DNA of 5,598 nt from CAZAMT01 sp964486145 (lineage in GTDB: Bacteria > Bacteroidota > Bacteroidia > Bacteroidales > JAAAOM01). Position numbers and translations under genes: made by a program. The notes under the pieces are model-generated. The model was not told the origin of the DNA, made no database searches, and saw only the letters and a program-made list of their open reading frames with translations. The stretch is taken from NCBI GenBank assembly GCA_964486145.1, contig CAZAMT010000279.1, positions 1 through 5,598 of the forward strand. The letters run 5' to 3'. Within the stretch, counting starts at the first letter, position 1. Each line of letters opens with the position of its first letter. Of this stretch, positions 1 through 5,598 are shown piece after piece.

Positions 1-837
1 TTCCATAGATTCATTCGGTTTTAAAAGTGTATATTTCCCATGATTCTCAAGTTCGATGTATGGAAAAGGTTTGCTTGCGAATATTTCAACTTCGCCCTGT
101 CCCGGAGCCGTTTTCAACGGATGTATATCTTCCACTTTCTTGACAAACAGCAACCCGCTTGTTACATGTGCAAGCCAACCCTCAGCACCGCTCGAAAATA
201 ACTTCTGACTGCTGTCGAGGCTATCCGGTTCATAGCTGTACCATACCACACCATCTTTTTCGGAAACCGATTTGAGGTTTGATTGTTCCATAACCGGTTC
301 TTCACCCAACAGGAAAAAACTAAGCCCTCCTTTTACCCTGGTAACTTCCCATGGAGCAGCATACCTCGGTGTGTCATTCAAATTTTTTACGGTATACGTT
401 ATTTCAAATGATGTATCAACTGGATTAATCCCAAACATTTTCCCGAACTGCAAGCCGGTCAGGGAATCTCTGCCACTTTCCATGTAAATTCCATCTTCTG
501 ACATCGATACGGAATAAGGCTCCCCATCCAGTTGGGCCGGTGGAGGCCAGTTCCATTCCGATTGCGGAGCGGGCCATAACGTAGAGCCATAATATTCCTC
601 ATGTATATCCCTTGAAATCAGCAATTTCTCACCATTTACCTGATAGGAAATTATTCGCCCGGAAGCATGAGCATCAATTTCAATATGGTGGTTACTAAAA
701 TCAATTGTATAAATTGAATCATTCACTTGCTTAAAAATAAAAAGTTGAACCTGCTCAGGTTGATTCCTGCAACCAAATATCGTGAACGCGATTAATAAAT
801 ACAGAAGTCTGCGCCTCATATAACTTTTTTTGTTCAT
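1..837 (-). CDS. DUF4380-type (galactose mutarotase-fold) lipoprotein, 3' end beyond the window
   Basis: The frame is open for 279 codons from the ATG at 837 down to base 1, so the C-terminus is missing. The N-terminus is a lipoprotein signal: basic MRRR at residues 7-10, a hydrophobic run, then the lipobox IFGC with Cys23 as the lipidated residue. From about residue 42 the protein is beta-rich and carries hallmarks I recognise from DUF4380 proteins: GRII at 60-63, YGSTLWPAPQSEWNWPPP at 83-100, and APWEVTRV at 160-167. These proteins resemble the aldose-1-epimerase/carbohydrate-binding beta-sandwich, and their reaction is not established. The Cys is followed by RNQPEQ, with no acidic surface-export signal, so a periplasmic face is likely. 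Start choice is open: the frame continues upstream to a TAG at 901-903, with ATGs at 864, 852, 837 and 819. I prefer 837 or 819 because both give a compact signal peptide. It lies downstream of the sulfatase on the same strand, which suggests a glycan-related role. The family call is fairly sure; the function is unknown. Confidence 0.75.
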   Translation of the reverse strand, partial: MNKKSYMRRRLLYLLIAFTIFGCRNQPEQVQLFIFKQVNDSIYTIDFSNHHIEIDAHASGRIISYQVNGEKLLISRDIHEEYYGSTLWPAPQSEWNWPPPAQLDGEPYSVSMSEDGIYMESGRDSLTGLQFGKMFGINPVDTSFEITYTVKNLNDTPRYAAPWEVTRVKGGLSFFLLGEEPVMEQSNLKSVSEKDGVVWYSYEPDSLDSSQKLFSSGAEGWLAHVTSGLLFVKKVEDIHPLKTAPGQGEVEIFASKPFPYIELENHGKYTLLKPNESME

Positions 838-991
838 TAATAATATTACCATCTCATTGTTCATAATTATTTTTTTGTAAATGCTTTGTATGTCATACCT
901 CTATGGGTTTGAAAAATAAAAAATAACAGAATGTTGCCTGGTGCGAGATACGATAGTAAACCATGCTTTAATCTTATCTGCTCCATTTTTG
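838..991. other. Intergenic gap between sulfatase and DUF4380 lipoprotein
   Basis: This 154-bp AT-rich gap separates two leftward genes. On the minus strand it contains a weak imperfect stem (GCATGGT paired with ACCAGGC, one mismatch, 17-nt loop, about 935-965) followed about 10 nt later by a T-rich run. This could be a weak terminator or nothing. I see no TAnnTTTG element for the downstream gene, so I cannot tell whether it is co-transcribed with the sulfatase or has its own promoter. Confidence 0.3.
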
Positions 992-2812
992 TTATAATTT
1001 ATTGACATAAACATAATAAGCCCCTCTTTCTGTTCCATCCCGCTCCCTGAACCAGGTTTGCAATCGCTTTTCACCCGGTTCAAGTGATAAAGTAAAACTG
1101 GCATAGCGGTCAGCAGGTTTCACTGCAGTGGAGTCGGCAATATCACCCACTTGTATTTTTGCCCATGTGATATCCAACGCCCGTCCTCCACTAAATGGTT
1201 GTCCTCCCGGGATACTATCCCCGGGTGGCACCGGGTCTCCCAATGCTTTGGCCGTTTCAATCGGCCAGCGATGCAGATGAAATTCGTATTCTCCGGTTTC
1301 AGCAAAATCTACCACCCAGAAACCGTTTTTTGCCTGTCCTTCCCTCACCTGAACCTGGTTCCATACGGGTAATTCCTCTACGGTATGCCAATCATGCGAT
1401 GACAATTCGTCGGACACATGATCAGCACCAAGAATAATTTCATGATAATCATCGAAACCAGGTAGAAGCTCCTCCCACCACTCATTATAAGCCAATCGTA
1501 ATTCCCTTACGATTGAAGGATAATAACCGGCTACATTGCGTGATTGGTCAGGGTCACGTTCCATATCATAAAGCTCGTATCCGTTTATCAGTCGCCAGCG
1601 CTGGGTCATAACCGCCGAATTTTTCCATTTTTCAGGGATCTCTTCACGCTGTGTATCTGTTATTATCGTGCGATCAGGATACGGGGCCGATGTATCATTA
1701 AGGTACGGTGCTATTGAAATACCATCAAGCGTGTCAACAGAAGAAATATCTAATCCACAAAGTTCAGCAAGGGTGGGCATTACATCTGTATATGATGTTA
1801 ACATGTTAAAATCCCTTCCGCCTCCAATATTCTTAGCCGGCCATCTTAAAAAGAACGGTACCCGGTGTCCCCCTTCATATTCCGAACCTTTTTTCCCTCG
1901 CATACCAGCATTAAAACCTTTGGTAACCATTCCACGCCAGTTCAATTGGGCGCCTGCTGAAGTTCCGTTATCCGTCATGAATATTAAAATCGTATTATCT
2001 TTAATTTTAAGTTCATCCAGTTTTTGCTCTAACATGTTCAAATTATCATCAATGTTGGTAATCATCCCATAGAAATTGGGATTTGGAATTTCATCGATAC
2101 TATCATACATGGCTATGTATTTTTCAGGAACATGGAAAGGCCCATGTGGCGCGTTGGTTGACAGGTAACAAAAAAACGGTTTCCCGCTATTTTTTTCAAT
2201 GAATGTTAGTGCTGCATCAAACCATACATCCGTGCAATAACCTTCTGTTTGTTTCATGTAGCCGTTTTCAAGATAGATATCATCAAAATAGTCGTTATTC
2301 CAAACATCAGGTGCCTGCCCGACACCTCCCCCGCCATGGATGAATACATGATCAAATCCCCTGTCCTGCGGTCGGTATGGAAAATTATCTCCCAAATGCC
2401 ATTTTCCGAAAATTGCTGTTGTATATCCATTATCTTTATACAACCCGGGCAATGTAACCACCTTTTTATCAAGTAACGATCGCCCCATTACCGTATGCCA
2501 TACACCAACCCTGTTACAGTTTTTACCGCTCATTAAACCCGCGCGCGTTGGTGCACATGTTGTTCCTACATGGAAATTTGTTAACCGAACACTCTCGTTA
2601 TACAATTTATCCATGGTTGGAGTCTTTATCCAGGGATTACCATGACAGGCCAAATCTCCATATCCCTGGTCATCAGTGATGACGAATATCACGTTTGGAT
2701 GTTTTGTAAAGTCCCGGTCTGCATATAAATCCTTATTATTCTGACTTTTTTGATTGCACCCGGAAAGTAACGTCAGAAATGACAGCATGAGGGAGATGTA
2801 CGAGGCTTTCAT
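992..2812 (-). CDS. Family S1 (formylglycine-dependent) sulfatase lipoprotein
   Basis: It hydrolyses sulfate esters, probably on a sulfated carbohydrate, in the cell envelope. The 606-residue protein starts with a lipoprotein signal ending LLSGC (Cys19). The alkaline-phosphatase-fold catalytic domain spans about residues 38-450. Visible motifs are TDDQGYGD (46-53, Ca-binding Asp47/Asp48), TTCAPTRAGLMSG (84-96), where Cys86 is the residue expected to become formylglycine within C-x-P-x-R, GKWHLG (136-141), NAPHGP (220-225, His223) and TDNG (280-283, metal-binding Asp281/Asn282), followed by GKKG (306-309). A Cys-type motif needs a maturase (anSME-type or FGE), which is not in this window. Residues about 470-606 form a beta-rich C-terminal extension ending GAYYVYVNKL, which I recall from other environmental arylsulfatases. 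All core residues are present, so it should be active. The ATG at 2812 gives an ideal signal peptide and lies just after a TAnnTTTG element. The substrate cannot be read from the sequence, and I assign no S1 subfamily. Confidence 0.95.
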   Translation of the reverse strand: MKASYISLMLSFLTLLSGCNQKSQNNKDLYADRDFTKHPNVIFVITDDQGYGDLACHGNPWIKTPTMDKLYNESVRLTNFHVGTTCAPTRAGLMSGKNCNRVGVWHTVMGRSLLDKKVVTLPGLYKDNGYTTAIFGKWHLGDNFPYRPQDRGFDHVFIHGGGGVGQAPDVWNNDYFDDIYLENGYMKQTEGYCTDVWFDAALTFIEKNSGKPFFCYLSTNAPHGPFHVPEKYIAMYDSIDEIPNPNFYGMITNIDDNLNMLEQKLDELKIKDNTILIFMTDNGTSAGAQLNWRGMVTKGFNAGMRGKKGSEYEGGHRVPFFLRWPAKNIGGGRDFNMLTSYTDVMPTLAELCGLDISSVDTLDGISIAPYLNDTSAPYPDRTIITDTQREEIPEKWKNSAVMTQRWRLINGYELYDMERDPDQSRNVAGYYPSIVRELRLAYNEWWEELLPGFDDYHEIILGADHVSDELSSHDWHTVEELPVWNQVQVREGQAKNGFWVVDFAETGEYEFHLHRWPIETAKALGDPVPPGDSIPGGQPFSGGRALDITWAKIQVGDIADSTAVKPADRYASFTLSLEPGEKRLQTWFRERDGTERGAYYVYVNKL

Positions 2813-2834
2813 AATTCAATGAATTTGGTTGTTG

Positions 2835-2842
2835 CAAAACTA
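2835..2842 (-). promoter_or_regulatory. Candidate Bacteroidota -7 promoter element for the sulfatase
   Basis: Read on the minus strand the bases are TAGTTTTG, an exact match to the Bacteroidota -7 consensus TAnnTTTG. It would put the transcript start near 2828-2831 and leave a leader of roughly 16-20 nt before the sulfatase ATG. No convincing -33 TTTG sits at the expected distance, so the call rests on one short motif and its position. Confidence 0.4.
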
Positions 2843-2924
2843 ATAAATCTGATTGTGGTATGCATGTTAATAATTAAATGCTCAAGGAAAAATTACAAAA
2901 TGGCTCATCGTATAGTATTAATAA

Positions 2925-2999
2925 CTTATTAAACTCATTAATTACAATTTTAAAAAAAATCGAAAAATTATTTCCATTTTTCCTGTTTCTGTTGTTTTT
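2925..2999 (+). other. In-frame upstream extension of CA1 encoding a signal peptide without ATG
   Basis: The CA1 frame stays open upstream of its first standard start (TTG at 3000) as far as a TAA at 2922-2924. From the ATT at 2937 the codons read I-N-Y-N-F-K-K-N-R-K, then the hydrophobic stretch IISIFPVSVVFLSLILFV, then the lipobox VGAC. This is a textbook lipoprotein signal peptide (basic n-region, long h-region, lipobox), whereas starting at 3000 leaves only MSLILFVGAC with no positive charge. The extension has no ATG or GTG. Either an ATT start is used, or the real ATG has been changed to ATT by mutation or base error. Confidence 0.55.
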
Positions 3000-3719
3000 T
3001 TGAGTTTGATATTGTTTGTTGGAGCCTGTCAACAGGTAGGTAACCAGGGTAATTCAGCGAGCATTGAAAACGAATCAGCCGATAATATGATGATTACCAA
3101 AGCGGAAGATAAAGAATCGCGATCGGAGATGACTCCTGAAAAAGCGATGGAAACGTTGAAAGCTGGAAATGAACGGTTTGTTGGCAAAAACATGCATGAA
3201 ATCGATTATATTGCACAGGTTGAAGCCACTGCCAGCGGGCAATATCCGCATTCGGTTGTATTAAGTTGCATTGATTCAAGAATACCAACCGAGATCGTTT
3301 TTAATCAGGGAGTTGGTGACATCTTTAATGCACGTATTGCAGGTAATTTTGTAAATGAAGATATCCTGGGAAGTATGGAATTTGCCTGTAAGATCGCCGG
3401 TTCAAAACTCATCGTTGTTTTGGGACATACTTCTTGTGGAGCTGTTAAAGGAGCCTGTGATAACGTGGAACTTGGTAACCTGACTCAAATGCTTGGTAAG
3501 CTGCAGCCTGCAGTAGAAGCAGTGCAAACACCGGATGGCGTTGAAAGAAATTCTTCCAATATTGAATTTGTGAATGATGTTTCCAAGAAAAATGTGGAAT
3601 TAACCATTCAGGATATCAGGGAGAAAAGCCCTGTGTTGGCAGAAATGCTTAATGCCGGTGAAATTGACATTGTTGGTGCAATGTACGATGTAAAATCAGG
3701 AAAAGTTGAGTTTTACTAA
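3000..3719 (+). CDS. Exported beta-class carbonic anhydrase lipoprotein (CA1)
   Basis: It interconverts CO2 and bicarbonate using one zinc per active site, probably in the periplasm. Numbered from the TTG at 3000 (239 residues), a hydrophobic start ends in VGAC (Cys10), a lipobox. A polar linker runs to about residue 44, and the beta-CA domain fills about 45-239. All key residues are present: Cys90, Asp92 and Arg94 in SCIDSR, and His143 and Cys146 in GHTSCGAV. Zinc is bound by Cys90, His143 and Cys146, and Asp92-Arg94 is the catalytic dyad. Other family marks are LKAGNERF (53-60), RIAGNF (112-117) and the C-terminal SGKVEFY. The true start is probably upstream: an in-frame signal-peptide extension reaches 2937 but begins with ATT (see that entry). 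A perfect 11-bp hairpin follows the stop, so it may be a single-gene transcript. It is related to CA2 but clearly diverged from it. The class assignment is firm and export is likely. Confidence 0.93.
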   Translation: MSLILFVGACQQVGNQGNSASIENESADNMMITKAEDKESRSEMTPEKAMETLKAGNERFVGKNMHEIDYIAQVEATASGQYPHSVVLSCIDSRIPTEIVFNQGVGDIFNARIAGNFVNEDILGSMEFACKIAGSKLIVVLGHTSCGAVKGACDNVELGNLTQMLGKLQPAVEAVQTPDGVERNSSNIEFVNDVSKKNVELTIQDIREKSPVLAEMLNAGEIDIVGAMYDVKSGKVEFY

Positions 3720-3729
3720 TATTTTGCAA

Positions 3730-3756
3730 AACAGCGGAAAGAAAATTTCCGCTGTT
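3730..3756 (+). terminator. Hairpin after CA1, probable transcription terminator
   Basis: AACAGCGGAAA (3730-3740) and TTTCCGCTGTT (3746-3756) form a perfect 11-bp stem around the 5-nt loop GAAAA, starting 11 nt after the CA1 stop. A clear T-tract does not follow directly (CTGTTCAATT), so it may terminate weakly or instead stabilise the 3' end of the CA1 mRNA. Confidence 0.5.
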
Positions 3757-3845
3757 CTGTTCAATTAAATGCTGCACTTTTCGATTTTTTTCTATTTGAT
3801 GTTCCTTTTTTTCAGAAAATGCTCTATTCTTGTAGTTTAAAGTGA

Positions 3846-4802
3846 ATGTCAAATTTAATTTCCAAACTTATGAAAAACATAAAATCCAGAAGAAACTTCA
3901 TTAAGTCTGCCGCTTATGGTGCCGCTGGTACGTTGGCAGTTAGTCAGTTAGGATTAATCGCTTGTCAGGGTGGATCCCAAAAACAAGCCGCAACAGGAGA
4001 AGCAGCATCATCATCAGAACCTAAACCTGTAGGTATTCAACTGTACACAGTTCGTGACGCAATGCAGGAAGACGTGCGGAAAACCCTTGAAAAAGTTGCA
4101 GAAATCGGATACAAACATCTCGAACTTGCAGGTTATGCGGATGGTAAATTTTATGGATTTGAACCTTCCATTTTCAAATCGATGGTTGAAGACCTGGGTA
4201 TGAAGGTGATTAGCAGTCATACCGGAGTTGAAATAAAAGGTGTTGACCTGTCGAATGCTGAATCCATGGCTGCTGACCATGCACAACTGGGCGTTCAATT
4301 TTGTGTTAAACCCTGGTTAATTGAAGAACGCCGTACTACACTTGATAGTTATAAACAGGTTGCCGAAGAATTAAACCTGATTGGTGAAGTTATGTCTAAA
4401 TACGATATTCAGTTTGGCTACCATAACCATGATTTTGAATTTGACACTGTTGAAGGTAAAACACCTTACTATGACGTGTTAATACCTGAAACCGACCCTG
4501 AGCTGGTTGTCATGGAAATTGATGTTTACTGGGCAACAAAGGCCGGCCAGGACCCGGTTGAAATTTTTAATAAATTTCCTGGTAGATTCGGACTGTGGCA
4601 TGTAAAAGACATGACCGAAACCGAAGAACAGTATTTCGCGCCTGTTGGAACCGGTGTTATTGATTTTAATCGCATTTTTGCGGCTAAAGAAAAAGCCGGC
4701 ATGAAGTATTTCTTCGTTGAACAGGACAGCACCAAAGTTTATGCTCCAATGGAAGCCATAGAAATTAGTTACGACAACCTTACAAATAAAATATTAACAT
4801 AA
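3846..4802 (+). CDS. Tat-exported sugar isomerase/epimerase lipoprotein (xylose isomerase-like TIM barrel)
   Basis: This is a COG1082-type 'sugar phosphate isomerase/epimerase' with a 318-residue reading. The leader has a twin-arginine motif, SRRNFIK (14-20), a hydrophobic run and a lipobox LIAC (Cys40), so it should be folded before export and then lipidated. A low-complexity Ala/Ser/Gln/Glu linker (41-60) precedes the barrel (about 62-318). Family marks are GIQLYTVRD (63-71), LELAGY (92-97), GYHNHDFEF (191-199), VVMEIDVYWATKAGQDP (221-237), GLWHVKD (249-255), GTGVIDF (268-274) and FFVEQD (289-294). Asp226, His252 and Glu292 fit the divalent-metal site, and Glu224, His193 and His195 lie nearby. 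A second ATG at 3870 (residue 9) gives the more usual MKNIKSRRNFIK leader and is probably the real start. An envelope location argues against phosphorylated substrates; an oxidised or free sugar is more likely, but the substrate is unknown. It lies between the two carbonic anhydrases on the same strand, with 126-bp and 92-bp gaps. Confidence 0.9.
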   Translation: MSNLISKLMKNIKSRRNFIKSAAYGAAGTLAVSQLGLIACQGGSQKQAATGEAASSSEPKPVGIQLYTVRDAMQEDVRKTLEKVAEIGYKHLELAGYADGKFYGFEPSIFKSMVEDLGMKVISSHTGVEIKGVDLSNAESMAADHAQLGVQFCVKPWLIEERRTTLDSYKQVAEELNLIGEVMSKYDIQFGYHNHDFEFDTVEGKTPYYDVLIPETDPELVVMEIDVYWATKAGQDPVEIFNKFPGRFGLWHVKDMTETEEQYFAPVGTGVIDFNRIFAAKEKAGMKYFFVEQDSTKVYAPMEAIEISYDNLTNKILT

Positions 4803-4848
4803 AATTTATGCCCTAACCTGCCCTATTCATGAGTTATAATATTAAATT

Positions 4849-4894
4849 ATGATACAGCAGAGCTTGTGCCGCCACAGGCTGTATTAGCCCGATT
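4849..4894 (+). other. Apparently frame-broken signal-peptide leader upstream of CA2
   Basis: An ATG at 4849 opens M-I-Q-Q-S-L-C-R-H-R-L-Y and hits TAG at 4885-4887. The CA2 frame, one base over, reads I-S-P-I-L-F-F-F-L-P-G-I-A-Q-S from 4883. Omitting one base near 4882 would fuse them into MIQQSLCRHRL-ISPILFFFLPGIAQS, a convincing Sec signal peptide with basic n-region, hydrophobic core and an AQS end. In its own frame CA2 has a TGA at 4850-4852 and no ATG or GTG before the TTG at 4895. This suggests a one-base indel (real or a sequence error) or an unusual start. Confidence 0.5.
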
Positions 4895-5569
4895 TTGTTC
4901 TTTTTCCTTCCGGGAATTGCACAAAGCAAGTTATCTCCTGACGAAGCTATTGCCAAATTAAAAGCGGGTAACGAACGTTATGTGGCACGAGAACAAACAT
5001 ATCATCACCAGGATAAAGCAAGAAGAGATAAAACCAGCAAGCATGGTCAGCATCCGTATGCAACCATTATTGGTTGTTCCGGCTCACGTGTACCCGTTGA
5101 ACATATTTTTGATACCGGTATAGGTGATCTTTTTATCATCCGTGTGGCCGGCAACGTTGTGGATACAGATGAAGCCGGATCCATCGAATACGGTGTACAC
5201 CACGTACATACACCGGTATTTGTAGTTCTTGGCCATAGCAGTTGTGGAGCGGTAACAGCAGTTACCAAAAACGCTGATGTGCACGGAAATATTCCCCCTC
5301 TGGTCGACAATATTCAGCCTGCAGTTGAAAAGGCAAAAAAAGAACACGGAAATGCGTTTAGTAACGAATTGCTCAACGCAGCAATTACAAACAATGTTTG
5401 GCAAGCCATCGAAGATTTATATGAAATTTCACCCGTATCAGCCGAACTAATTAAAGAAAATAAGCTAAAAGTAATAGGTGCTGTTTACCATGTAGATACT
5501 GGCAAAGTTGAGTGGCTGGGCCAACATCCAAAGGAAAAAGCATTGCTCGCAAAAAGTAAATCACATTAG
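4895..5569 (+). CDS. Exported beta-carbonic anhydrase homologue lacking the catalytic Asp (CA2)
   Basis: This is a beta-class carbonic anhydrase fold of 224 residues from the TTG at 4895. The first residues, FFFLPGIAQS, are the tail of a signal peptide, so the product should be secreted to the periplasm; the real start is unclear (see the leader entry). Family marks are LKAGNERYV (22-30), RVAGNVV (83-89), GSIEYGVHHVHTP (95-107), NIQPAVEKA and the end GAVYHVDTGKVEWLG. The zinc ligands Cys61, His114 and Cys117 (GHSSCGAV) are all kept. The first motif, however, reads CSGSR (61-65), so the Asp of C-x-D-x-R is Gly63 while Arg65 remains. The codon is GGC where GAC would give Asp, a single transition. 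The rest of the frame is intact and well conserved, so this does not look like general decay. It may have reduced or altered activity, or pair with another CA. Family certain; CA activity uncertain. Confidence 0.9.
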   Translation: MFFFLPGIAQSKLSPDEAIAKLKAGNERYVAREQTYHHQDKARRDKTSKHGQHPYATIIGCSGSRVPVEHIFDTGIGDLFIIRVAGNVVDTDEAGSIEYGVHHVHTPVFVVLGHSSCGAVTAVTKNADVHGNIPPLVDNIQPAVEKAKKEHGNAFSNELLNAAITNNVWQAIEDLYEISPVSAELIKENKLKVIGAVYHVDTGKVEWLGQHPKEKALLAKSKSH

Positions 5570-5598
5570 CAAAGTAATTGGTATTGCTAAACTTGTGT

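Noticed and set aside
1668..2072. 134-codon open frame on the plus strand inside the sulfatase gene
   Set aside because: It lies fully antisense to a well-conserved sulfatase domain, and its translation shows no recognisable motif. It is a shadow frame.
2864..2932. Small plus-strand frame upstream of CA1 (ATG at 2864 or 2900, ending at TAA 2930-2932)
   Set aside because: At 22 or 10 codons it is too short to judge. It has no ribosome site and no attenuator structure, and it is not in the CA1 frame. It could be chance in AT-rich DNA.
3795..3832. Possible promoter for the isomerase: TTTG at 3795-3798 and TATTCTTG at 3825-3832
   Set aside because: The -7-like element has one mismatch to TAnnTTTG and the 26-nt gap is longer than the usual 19-21, so I do not call it. 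If real, it would favour the ATG at 3870.
4835..4840. TATAAT sequence before CA2
   Set aside because: It matches the proteobacterial -10 box, but Bacteroidota use a different consensus. The region is AT-rich and no partner -35 is visible.
5047..5404. Two overlapping minus-strand frames of 87 and 106 codons inside CA2
   Set aside because: Both are antisense to conserved beta-CA motifs and their translations show no family features.
3000..5569. Recent tandem duplication of the two carbonic anhydrase genes
   Set aside because: The proteins share family motifs but differ widely in linker, leader and internal segments, and no long nucleotide identity is visible. They look like old paralogues or separate acquisitions.
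4895..5569. CA2 as a simple pseudogene
   Set aside because: Apart from the leader problem and the Asp-to-Gly change, the frame is intact to a normal C-terminus and the zinc ligands are kept, so decay is not the best reading.
5566..5590. Inverted repeat TTAGCAA / TTGCTAA overlapping the CA2 stop codon
   Set aside because: The stem is only 7 AT-rich base pairs with an 11-nt loop, and no T-tract is visible before the window ends. It is too weak to call a terminator.

Overview
The window reads as a Bacteroidota chromosome segment, AT-rich and carrying export-tagged enzymes. Supporting signs are the absence of Shine-Dalgarno sites before the genes, a TAnnTTTG-type promoter element before the sulfatase, several SPII lipoproteins, a Tat-type SRRNFIK leader and a family S1 sulfatase. 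A marine or gut polysaccharide-degrading lineage would fit, but this is inference from gene style and no marker gene is present.

Layout. The left half (1-2812) is read leftward: a lipoprotein sulfatase (992-2812) followed 154 bp downstream by a DUF4380-type, mutarotase-fold lipoprotein that runs off the left edge (837 to 1). The right half (about 2937-5569) is read rightward from a divergent intergenic region. It holds an exported beta-carbonic anhydrase (CA1, 3000-3719), a hairpin, a Tat-exported TIM-barrel sugar isomerase/epimerase lipoprotein (3846-4802) and a second exported beta-carbonic anhydrase (CA2, 4895-5569). No gene-free stretch exceeds 300 bp. I see no RNA genes, mobile elements or CRISPR.

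Working together. All five products look destined for the cell envelope: four have a lipobox cysteine and CA2 has a secretory hydrophobic leader. The left pair fits removal of sulfate from, and handling of, sulfated glycans. The right trio combines two periplasmic-type CO2/bicarbonate enzymes with a sugar isomerase, and no pathway obviously joins them.

The points worth attention are in the two carbonic anhydrases. CA2 has lost the catalytic aspartate of the C-x-D-x-R motif (it reads C-S-G-S-R) while keeping all three zinc ligands. Neither CA has an ATG that gives a complete signal peptide. CA1 has an in-frame upstream signal peptide reachable only through a non-standard ATT codon. CA2 has an ATG-initiated leader in the wrong frame, one base away from continuity. 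I do not see a clearly new multi-gene system; the candidate novelty is the CA-isomerase-CA arrangement with one catalytically altered CA.
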